Source: JAUVDZ01 sp964346325 (lineage in GTDB: Bacteria; Patescibacteriota; Gracilibacteria; UBA1369; PNNO01). From it: DNA of 9,723 nucleotides. The DNA is taken from contig CAYFUK010000043.1 in NCBI GenBank assembly GCA_964346325.1, positions 1 to 9,723 on the forward strand, in the 5' to 3' direction. Both the position numbers and the translations under genes were made by a program. Of the stretch, positions 1 to 5,892 are shown piece by piece (position 1 is the stretch's first letter; each line of letters opens with the position of its first letter). The notes beneath the pieces are model-generated. The model saw nothing but the letters and a program-made list of their open reading frames with translations. It ran no database searches and was not told the DNA's origin.

Positions 1-740
1 AGCACATATCCAACCATTTCATTTTCAAGGAAATAATTAAATAATGCATGTAAAACAACCGCATAAGTAAGCCCTTTGGCAATCATGTATTTTTTAAAAA
101 ATGCAGCTTTTTTCTTGAGTTTTTCTTCATCCATAGATCGTTTATCGAGTTTTCTTGTATTCCCCCAATATTCCTGTGTTGCATAGGATTTGGAAAATTT
201 CGAAATTCCATAAAAATTACCGAATATTCCGGAAAATATTAAATGGCCGCAAACCGTAATTAATGATCTAAAGCTGAAAAGTGCAAGAAATTGGACAAGC
301 TGCATACTGATTCCAACCGTATAAAAATAATAAATATTTTCCGCAAACGCAAAACCAAGCCCCGCAACTACACCGAATTTGATGGCATCATGAATCGATA
401 CAATAAGCTTTGATGATTTATCAATCGATAAAACAACCAAAAATTTGGCTATTTCCTCGACAATAGCAACTATGGTGAATAAAATTATAATTTTTTGTTC
501 AACCGAGACCTCGGTTTGAGTTATTAAATTAATCAAATCTGTCTGAGGAAAAGTTTGCCAAACCCAATGAACCAAAAATACAGGAAATACCGATAAAGCG
601 CCCATTCCGAAAGCTAAAAGCATGTATCTCCTTGCTTTTTTTGAAGCTCTTTTACCCCGCCAAATACGCAACCATATCAACGCGGGTATTAATGCAAGTA
701 ATATAACTATTGCTGCCTGTCCTATAAATGCGTAATCCAT
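1..740 (-). CDS. PrsW-family intramembrane protease (3'-truncated by window edge)
   Basis: This open frame starts at the ATG at 740 and stays open to the window edge, giving 246 residues of a multi-pass membrane protein without a stop. It carries the PrsW/CAAX-protease-like signature: E95-E96-x-x-K99 in one hydrophobic helix, F130-x-x-x-E134-N135 in the next, R158 and H166 in a third, and H231-x-x-x-N235 near the truncated end. In this family the Glu and His residues form a putative metal or catalytic site inside the membrane; characterised PrsW cleaves an anti-sigma factor. The substrate here is unknown. About ten positively charged residues separate helix 1 from helix 2, and a charged loop lies at about 196-217. 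It is the last visible gene of a minus-strand run behind pheA. A TATAAT ends 6 nt before the ATG, so a separate leaderless transcript is possible. The family assignment rests on motifs only. Confidence 0.85.
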   Translation of the reverse strand, partial: MDYAFIGQAAIVILLALIPALIWLRIWRGKRASKKARRYMLLAFGMGALSVFPVFLVHWVWQTFPQTDLINLITQTEVSVEQKIIILFTIVAIVEEIAKFLVVLSIDKSSKLIVSIHDAIKFGVVAGLGFAFAENIYYFYTVGISMQLVQFLALFSFRSLITVCGHLIFSGIFGNFYGISKFSKSYATQEYWGNTRKLDKRSMDEEKLKKKAAFFKKYMIAKGLTYAVVLHALFNYFLENEMVGYV

Positions 741-746
741 CTTGTA

Positions 747-752
747 ATTATA
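747..752 (-). promoter_or_regulatory. possible -10 box for a leaderless transcript of the PrsW-family gene
   Basis: The minus strand reads TATAAT here, followed by six bases and then the ATG at 740. Transcription would begin at or within a base or two of the start codon, giving a leaderless mRNA. There is no convincing -35 hexamer 16-18 bases upstream, and the region is AT-rich, so a chance match is possible. Confidence 0.3.
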
Positions 753-785
753 CTATAAAATAGCTGTTTTTCCTAATTACAGATT

Positions 786-941
786 TTAAATTGTCCTTTT
801 TAAGAAATTCAGTAAAACAATTATCAAAATTACCGCAACGGGAATCATCGGAGTATATAAATTTCTGTGAAAATAACTAAGTAAAAGATAAATTACCAAC
901 AAAACAAGCAGTGTCCAAAAAAATCTTTTCGCAATTTTCAT
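786..941 (-). CDS. small two-helix membrane protein, 51 aa, unknown function
   Basis: The ATG at 941 opens a 51-codon frame ending in TAA at 786-788. The protein begins MKIAKRFF, has a hydrophobic segment at residues 7-24 (rich in Leu, Val, Ile, Trp), a short polar turn containing HRNLYTP at 25-31, a second hydrophobic segment at 32-47 and a basic tail, KRTI. That is a helical hairpin with positive charges at both ends, which predicts both ends in the cytoplasm. The start lies 2 bases after the pheA stop codon, so it is probably translated from the same mRNA. I recognise no family. Support comes from the clean two-helix pattern, the tight fit between pheA and the PrsW-family gene, and the absence of any competing frame. 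Confidence 0.6.
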   Translation of the reverse strand: MKIAKRFFWTLLVLLVIYLLLSYFHRNLYTPMIPVAVILIIVLLNFLKRTI

Positions 942-943
942 AA

Positions 944-1774
944 TTAATTAACATTATAACTACCGAATATTTTTAATTTCGCAACTTTATTATTTATATT
1001 TTTGAGCAGATCAGATATTTTCGGATTATTCATATCTCCCTCAAAATCCAAAAAAAATATATAATTACCCCATTTTGGTAATGTTGGCCTTGATTCGATT
1101 TTCGTCATATTAACATTGGCATCATTGAAAGCCTTAAAAACACTGAAAAGTGTGCCCGGATGATCTTTTTTAAAATGAAATGCTATTGAAGTCCGAATAT
1201 TTTTACCATTTGGATTTTCAGATTTATCGGACAAAAGAGCAAAATATGTTTTATTGTCTTTTTGATCTTCAATATTCTTATCAATAATTGTCAGATTCTT
1301 TTCTTCGGCTGCCTTTTCGGAACAAATAACCGCAGCCTGACCCGATTTGATTCTCATCATACTTTTAATCGCCTGAGCAGTTGAAGAAAAAGCAATCTGC
1401 TGGGCGGAAGGTAAATTTTTTCTTATATAATTCTGGCATTGATTTATAGCCTGCCGGTGTGAAAGTATCTTTTTTATCTCTTTTTTTTCAGTTCCTCTTG
1501 GAACAGCCAAACAATGATGTATGGATAAACCGTATTTTCTTATTATCTTCAGATCTGATTTGAATAAAGAATCAAATGTTTCACGTACAGTGCCGTGAAT
1601 TATATTTTCAACCGGAACAACGCCTTTGTTAACAATATTATTTTTAATTGCCTTAAAAATTTCCCAAATATTCGTAAAATAGATTTTCTTTTCATTCTTA
1701 ATAAACTTATCAGCAGCCTGATCACTGAAAGTATATTTTGGTCCCAGAACTCCAAGCTTTTCATGTTTAGCCAA
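944..1774 (-). CDS. pheA: prephenate dehydratase
   Basis: This 276-residue protein converts prephenate to phenylpyruvate in phenylalanine synthesis. The catalytic periplasmic-binding-like domain covers residues about 6-180 and shows the family motifs GVVPVEN (51-57) followed by HG, LSHRQAINQC (104-113), SSTAQA (130-135) and the active-site NKTYF (174-178), where the family consensus is N-x-T-R-F: the catalytic Thr176 is present but Arg is replaced by Tyr177. A C-terminal ACT domain (about 195-273) contains GTLFSVFKAF and KIESRP (225-230), the signature for allosteric phenylalanine binding. There is no fused chorismate mutase. The start is TTG at 1774, overlapping the upstream YtxH-like gene by 8 bases; no ATG or GTG lies in frame nearby, and starting here places the N-terminal strand KLGVLG correctly. 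Tight coupling suggests translation from the same mRNA as its neighbours. Confidence 0.93.
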   Translation of the reverse strand: MAKHEKLGVLGPKYTFSDQAADKFIKNEKKIYFTNIWEIFKAIKNNIVNKGVVPVENIIHGTVRETFDSLFKSDLKIIRKYGLSIHHCLAVPRGTEKKEIKKILSHRQAINQCQNYIRKNLPSAQQIAFSSTAQAIKSMMRIKSGQAAVICSEKAAEEKNLTIIDKNIEDQKDNKTYFALLSDKSENPNGKNIRTSIAFHFKKDHPGTLFSVFKAFNDANVNMTKIESRPTLPKWGNYIFFLDFEGDMNNPKISDLLKNINNKVAKLKIFGSYNVN

Positions 1775-2186
1775 TTTTCTTTTTAGTAAATGCCTTAGCT
1801 TTTCGTCCGGCTTTTTTAGCTGTAGTTTTTGCTTTTCTGCCGGCTTTTTTACCAGTTTTTGTTGCCTGTGTTTTAGCTTTTTTGCCAGCGGTTTTCGCGG
1901 CCTTTTCTACTCTTTTCTTACCTTTTTCCGCATATTCTTCGGCTTTTTCGCGTGCTGTCATAATCTGCTCCTGTACTTCCTCGGATTCATATGCTTCTCT
2001 TGCCGTATCATAAACTTCTTTCCCCATACCTACAAAACCTTCTTTTATAGTACCCATTCCGTACCCCCCTTCCGCACGTTCTTCTTTAATATTTTTTCTC
2101 ATGGTCCTTCCGGTCTTTGGAGCAAATAATATTCCAAGAGCGGTTCCGGCAAGTAAACCTAAAAATAAACCTGATTTTTTAGCCAT
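1767..2186 (-). CDS. YtxH-like membrane-anchored protein with histone-H1-like Lys/Ala tail
   Basis: This 139-residue protein begins with a glycine-rich membrane segment at about 5-21 (GLFLGLLAGTALGILFAP) followed directly by a basic KTGRTMR stretch, the arrangement typical of the YtxH family. Residues 28-87 are charged and likely helical or coiled-coil. Residues 88-139 are almost only Lys, Ala, Gly, Thr and Arg, with KKAGRKAK occurring twice (113-120 and 124-131), like the C-terminal tails of bacterial histone H1-like proteins. YtxH proteins are linked to general stress but lack a defined biochemical role. The basic tail could bind DNA, RNA or acidic envelope polymers; this is inference. It is the first gene of the minus-strand operon, with a promoter at 2214-2242 and a stop overlapping the pheA start. 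Confidence 0.8.
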   Translation of the reverse strand: MAKKSGLFLGLLAGTALGILFAPKTGRTMRKNIKEERAEGGYGMGTIKEGFVGMGKEVYDTAREAYESEEVQEQIMTAREKAEEYAEKGKKRVEKAAKTAGKKAKTQATKTGKKAGRKAKTTAKKAGRKAKAFTKKKIG

Positions 2187-2204
2187 AATTAAAACGTTAA
2201 TTAT
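2185..2204. repeat. 8-bp inverted repeat across the start of the YtxH-like gene
   Basis: ATAATTAA (2185-2192), the spacer AACG, and TTAATTAT (2197-2204) form a perfect inverted repeat. It lies between the predicted transcription start and the start codon and covers the first two bases of the ATG (2186 and 2185). It could be an operator or an mRNA hairpin that affects initiation, but its all-AT stem is weak and chance occurrence in AT-rich DNA is possible. Confidence 0.4.
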
Positions 2205-2213
2205 TGTACGTAT

Positions 2214-2242
2214 ATTATAAACCTAAATTTGAACCAAGGCAA
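2214..2242 (-). promoter_or_regulatory. sigma70-type promoter of the YtxH-like/pheA operon
   Basis: On the minus strand, a -35 box TTGCCT (2237-2242) and a -10 box TATAAT (2214-2219) are separated by 17 bases. Transcription would start near 2207, leaving a leader of about 20 nt before the ATG at 2186. The -10 is a full consensus match and the -35 matches 4 of 6. Confidence 0.65.
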
Positions 2243-2292
2243 CTCAAATAAACAAAAAAAAGGCCCTAAACAATCAAATTTTCAAATAAATT

Positions 2293-4539
2293 CTAATCGT
2301 TCACCTCAACTTCTATTTCTTCTTCATCATCACCCAGTGCGCTTTCAGCTTCAATAACAACAGTATAAATGCCATCTCGAACTTTATCATCATCATCATC
2401 TTCGCCGTCCCATTCAACTTCGTGATAACCGCCTCTCAAATCTTCTTCATCAATCAATCTTAATACCAGATCATCATCGTCATCATAAACTTTAACTGTT
2501 ACTTCAGCTGTTCTGCTTAATCTGAAGCCGATCACCGTTTCTTCGTTATCCGGATCAAATTCTTCGGGATCAACATCAAGATCATATACATCTATCAGCC
2601 GATCTTCATCAACCACTTCAAATTCCAATTCTTCTTTGTCCGATCCGTAATAATTCCTTGCAACAACTCTCACGGTGTAATCACCTGTTTCAAGATCATG
2701 GCCATCATCGTCTTCACCGTTGAATCGTACGGATAACCTGCCTGCCGATTGAGCGAAATCATCGATTATTTCCCTTACAACATCATTATCGTCATCAAGA
2801 ATTTCAATTGTTACCTCTGACCTTGTGTTTAAGTCATAGTAAACGGTTAATGAATCCCCTTCTTCAATATCATCATCCGAAAGTTCAACATAGCTTAACC
2901 TTGCTTCAACACCATAATCACCACCGTAATGGTCATCGTAATAATAAGTACGTTCCAAATCTCTTTCAGAGAACCTGTAGAATAATTCCGCAACATCGCC
3001 ACGCTTCATTGGCTTGGCGGGATTAAAATGTCCGTAATAATCGGTGTCCATTAAATTATGCATTTTTGCATAGCATACATATGGCATATACCATTCGGTA
3101 TCAGCCTGAATCGGAGTGTCCGGGTAAGGAGCTGTGTTACATGTAGGTAATGCAACATTCGCCGATTCAAGGAATATTTTTAAAAGTTCAACACGATTTA
3201 CTGTTCTTGCAGGTTGATACGATCCATCCGGATAACCCTGCAGAATTCCATATGCTTTACCTGTTCTGATATAAGGAATATACCATGCATCAGGCAAAAG
3301 ATCCCAAAATCCGAGGTTTGTTCCGTCGGGAGAAAGTATAGGATAATCGAATCCTTTAATAATAACTTTAGCTGTTTCAGCACGATTTATTGCCTGGTAA
3401 GGTTTAAACGTTCCATCGGGATATCCGTCAAAAATGCCTCTTCCCGTTACATATTCGATTGCATCGCAGTATTTGTCGTTGTAAGAAACATCAAAATAAT
3501 TCGAACATCTTTCATGATCATCATATCCTGAGCCGTCATAATCAACTTCAACGTCGGCTCTTTCAGTATCTGTTCCTTCATCGTTTTCAGCTCTTATGTA
3601 AAATTCGTAATAACCTTCTCTTACTTTATCATTGTCTTCATCTTCACCGTCCCATTCATAATCGTGATCTCCTTCACAAAGCCTTCTATCTTCAATTATT
3701 TCATAAACCACATCATTATCATCATCACGTACTTCGATTGTTACATCGGCACATGTATTTAATTCGAATTCAAGTTCAACATCTTCGTCATACGGATCAA
3801 AAGATTCGGGATTCACATCAACATCCGTAATTCGGGGATCTTCATCGTCATCGTCATCATCATCATCATTGTCGGAATCCGAATAAACTTCAACATATTC
3901 TCTTTCGGAATCACTTCCGTATTCGTTTAAAGCATAAACTTTAAAATAATAATCACCATCGTTTACTTCATCATTTGATGAATCTTCTCCGTCCCAGGTT
4001 TCCGAATAAGTACCGGAACATTTTTCTTCACCATCGGCAAGAGTAACAATATGCTCATCATCGGTATCATATACTTTTATTGTTACATCTGAACATTCAT
4101 CCAGTTCATAAGTCAAAGTTACGGATTCATCATAAGGATCGAATTCATCTCTATTCACACTCAAATCATAAACATCCGGTCTTGAACCGTTCCCATTTTC
4201 ATCTTCATCAATCACATCAACATATTCATTTTCTTCATCATCGCCCTTACTGTTATTTGCGGTTATTGTTATATTGTAATCTCCGCTTGCAACAACATCG
4301 TTTGCATCATCTTTACCGTCCCACACAACATAATGTTCACCTTCACACTGATAAGTCCAATCCTGTAGCTGTGCAACATACGCATCATTATTTACGGGAT
4401 CATATACTTTCGCCTGAACATAAGCGCATGTATCCAAAGTATAATAAATCTTCATTATTTCGCCTTCCGAAGGGTCGATTGTATCGGGATCCGCGTATCC
4501 GTTTGTTATATTAGGTTCGGTTACAGTGGTGTCGTCGTC
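2293..4539 (-). CDS. surface protein with FlgD-like Ig repeats and SLH domains, C-terminal part
   Basis: This frame is open from the edge of the N gap at 4539 to TAG at 2293 (748 residues). It is almost certainly the continuation of the gene starting at 5096; the ATG at 4455 lies inside an Ig repeat and is not a believable start. Numbered from that Met, the order is: end of Ig repeat 2 (to about 82), Ig 3 (93-191), a run of eight Asp (197-204), Ig 4 (207-305), three SLH domains (about 319-368, 381-430, 443-496), Ig 5 (516-616) and Ig 6 (619-719). The Ig units share a W-D-G-x-D core (43-49, 154-158, 268-272, 682-686; FNGED at 578-582) followed by G-x-Y, as in FlgD-type Ig folds. SLH domains carry FDGYPDGTFKP and INRAE and normally bind secondary wall polymers. 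Ten Cys fall in five plausible pairs. The protein is extremely rich in Asp and Glu, which suggests Ca2+-dependent folding. Confidence 0.9.
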   Translation of the reverse strand, partial: DDDTTVTEPNITNGYADPDTIDPSEGEIMKIYYTLDTCAYVQAKVYDPVNNDAYVAQLQDWTYQCEGEHYVVWDGKDDANDVVASGDYNITITANNSKGDDEENEYVDVIDEDENGNGSRPDVYDLSVNRDEFDPYDESVTLTYELDECSDVTIKVYDTDDEHIVTLADGEEKCSGTYSETWDGEDSSNDEVNDGDYYFKVYALNEYGSDSEREYVEVYSDSDNDDDDDDDDEDPRITDVDVNPESFDPYDEDVELEFELNTCADVTIEVRDDDNDVVYEIIEDRRLCEGDHDYEWDGEDEDNDKVREGYYEFYIRAENDEGTDTERADVEVDYDGSGYDDHERCSNYFDVSYNDKYCDAIEYVTGRGIFDGYPDGTFKPYQAINRAETAKVIIKGFDYPILSPDGTNLGFWDLLPDAWYIPYIRTGKAYGILQGYPDGSYQPARTVNRVELLKIFLESANVALPTCNTAPYPDTPIQADTEWYMPYVCYAKMHNLMDTDYYGHFNPAKPMKRGDVAELFYRFSERDLERTYYYDDHYGGDYGVEARLSYVELSDDDIEEGDSLTVYYDLNTRSEVTIEILDDDNDVVREIIDDFAQSAGRLSVRFNGEDDDGHDLETGDYTVRVVARNYYGSDKEELEFEVVDEDRLIDVYDLDVDPEEFDPDNEETVIGFRLSRTAEVTVKVYDDDDDLVLRLIDEEDLRGGYHEVEWDGEDDDDDKVRDGIYTVVIEAESALGDDEEEIEVEVND
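3844..3867 (-). repeat. Asp-codon run (eight GAT/GAC) in a surface-protein linker
   Basis: Eight consecutive Asp codons form a trinucleotide tract in the linker between Ig repeats 3 and 4. A similar Asp/Gly-rich tract lies at the edge of the assembly gap, so such tracts probably caused the gap. They are likely flexible, Ca2+-binding spacers and may vary in length between strains. Confidence 0.7.
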
Positions 4540-4639
4540 NNNNNNNNNNNNNNNNNNNNNNNNNNNNNNNNNNNNNNNNNNNNNNNNNNNNNNNNNNNNN
4601 NNNNNNNNNNNNNNNNNNNNNNNNNNNNNNNNNNNNNNN
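4540..4639. other. assembly gap (100 N)
   Basis: Exactly 100 N, the usual placeholder for a gap of unknown length. It sits inside the surface-protein gene between coding sequence for DGDGDDDGD on one side and DDDTT on the other, that is, within a repetitive GAY/GGN tract. With 100 bases the two coding parts are not in the same frame, but the true length is unknown, so this is not evidence of a frameshift. Confidence 0.97.
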
Positions 4640-5096
4640 CATCGCCGTCATCATCTCCATCGCCGTCAGGATCAACAAAAGGAGCATCATAATCCACGGT
4701 TACTTTTGAATTTTTAAATAAAGTAAAGTCAGTACCATAATACATTAATCGTACATAATAACTGCCTTCACCAACCCTTTCTTCATATCTGTCGGTCCCG
4801 TCCCATGTGAAAGTATGGCTTCCTGAAGTGACATCCCGCCTTAAAGCAAGTACTTTTGTTTGTTCCGTGCCTTTATGGATTTCAAGCCCCACTTTACCGG
4901 GTTCATTTACATTAAATGAAATTTCAGCCGGCTGTAATTCAGGGTTGAAAGTTTGAGGAGTAACACTGAATGAACTTATAAAAGCCGTAGTTGCATTAGC
5001 AGAAACAGCTTGTGTAAGCAAAAGTGTTAAACCGAAAATTGCAAGAGCGGTTATAGCTCCCATACGTTTTAACGTAGTTGCTTTGGTCTTATTCAT
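4640..5096 (-). CDS. surface protein, N-terminal part (signal peptide and first Ig repeat)
   Basis: The ATG at 5096 begins 152 codons that run into the N gap. Residues 1-33 form a signal peptide: a basic start (MNKTKATTLKR), a hydrophobic core (about 12-29) and a probable cleavage site after AVSA, before N34. Residues about 40-136 form the first FlgD-like Ig repeat, with the FxP-x-TFNP opening also seen in the later repeats as EFDP or SFDP, and the TWDGTD core at 97-102 followed by GSYY. Residues 141-152 (DPDGDGDDDGD) look like a Ca2+-binding linker. The signal peptide plus the SLH domains after the gap place the mature protein on the cell surface. There is no Cys in this part, unlike repeats 2-4. 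Together with the part beyond the gap the protein exceeds 900 residues. No Shine-Dalgarno sequence is visible; the promoter is at 5183-5211. Confidence 0.88.
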
Positions 5097-5182
5097 ATAA
5101 ATAAAGATTAATTATATATTCAGTTTGTATAAAGCGATTTGAATATTTTCGTTACAAAAAAAACCGCAAAATTTAAGACGCG

Positions 5183-5211
5183 ATTATAAACAGCTTGATA
5201 AAATTTGTCAA
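5183..5211 (-). promoter_or_regulatory. perfect consensus promoter of the surface-protein gene
   Basis: The minus strand has TTGACA (5206-5211), 17 bases, then TATAAT (5183-5188): both hexamers and the spacing match the sigma70 consensus exactly. Transcription would start near 5176, giving an 80-nt leader before the ATG at 5096. The -35 box begins 4 bases after the maf stop codon, so the surface protein is expressed independently of maf. A second TATAAT at 5111-5116 lacks a -35 partner. Confidence 0.85.
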
Positions 5212-5214
5212 GTT

Positions 5215-5817
5215 TTATTTTCGAATTTCCAGTAAATTGATTCCGATTTGTTTCATTAAATGATGAAATCTGAAAACCGGAAAGCCCACAACATTAAAAT
5301 AATCACCTTCGATTCTCTCAACAAATAACGACCCAAGTCCCTGAATTCCATATCCGCATGCCAACCCCTCCCAGTCACCGGTATCAAGATAAGATTCAAT
5401 TTCAAAATCGGACATTCTTGTAAAAGTTACTTTTGTTACTTCAGCTGCCGTTACTTTATCTTCGGAATCAGCATCCACAATACAAATACCGGTTATTACA
5501 TTGTGAGTGGTGTTATTCAGTGTTCGTATCATTTGTTTTGCATGATCTTTGTCTTCAGGTTTTTCGTAAACCCCGCCCTCAAATTCTCCGAGAGTGTCCA
5601 AGCCTATAATTAAAGCTTTTTTTTGGTTTCGGGCTACATCCAAAGCCTTGCGCTCCGCGTTTGATACGGCAAATTCGGTTGGTGACATATCCATTTCTTC
5701 AAATTTAAATTCGCCACATTTACTCGGACTTGTTTCAAAAGGAATTTTTAAATCTTTTAATATTTGTATTCGTCTGGGACTTTCGGATGCAAGAATTATC
5801 TTTTTATCATGTTTCAT
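5215..5817 (-). CDS. maf: Maf/YhdE-family nucleoside triphosphate pyrophosphatase
   Basis: This 200-residue protein is of normal length for Maf, a cytoplasmic house-cleaning enzyme that hydrolyses dTTP, UTP or modified nucleotides to the monophosphate plus pyrophosphate. Family landmarks occur in order: ILASESPRR (8-16), NAERKAL (53-59), GLDT (72-75; the Asp is the expected catalytic residue), YEKPEDKDHAKQMI (about 84-97), HNVITG (104-109), VTFTRMSDFEIESYLDTGDW (a continuous stretch before the next motif), then GYGIQG, FVERIEGDYFNVVGFP. Two places diverge from the usual consensus: GKAGAYGIQG is GLACGYGIQG, losing the conserved Lys, and DTVV is DTLG. Substrate preference therefore cannot be called. 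The ATG start at 5817 is supported by the usual short distance to LASESPRR. The gene is divergent from rpsT. Confidence 0.9.
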   Translation of the reverse strand: MKHDKKIILASESPRRIQILKDLKIPFETSPSKCGEFKFEEMDMSPTEFAVSNAERKALDVARNQKKALIIGLDTLGEFEGGVYEKPEDKDHAKQMIRTLNNTTHNVITGICIVDADSEDKVTAAEVTKVTFTRMSDFEIESYLDTGDWEGLACGYGIQGLGSLFVERIEGDYFNVVGFPVFRFHHLMKQIGINLLEIRK

Positions 5818-5823
5818 ATTTAT

Positions 5824-5852
5824 TTGACTTTAATAATTGTTTCACCTATATT
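5824..5852 (+). promoter_or_regulatory. promoter of rpsT
   Basis: TTGACT (5824-5829), 17 bases, TATATT (5847-5852): each hexamer matches the consensus at 5 of 6. The predicted start near 5859 leaves a leader of about 34 nt. A second TATAAT at 5878-5883, nine bases before the ATG, lacks a -35 partner but could give a nearly leaderless transcript. Confidence 0.65.
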
Positions 5853-5892
5853 TTATGGGCAATTTATAAAGAAGCAATATAATTATACGAAT

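Noticed and set aside
2250..2292. Terminator after the surface-protein gene
   Set aside because: There is a T-run after GGGCC on the minus strand, but I could not find a stem of more than a few pairs in front of it.
2808..4514. Several plus-strand frames rich in His, Leu and Arg opposite the surface-protein gene
   Set aside because: They are shadows of GAT/GAC-rich coding on the minus strand, with low-complexity composition, no motifs and no initiation signals.
4540..4639. Frameshift between the two halves of the surface-protein gene
   Set aside because: The frame mismatch depends on the gap being exactly 100 bases, which is a placeholder value.
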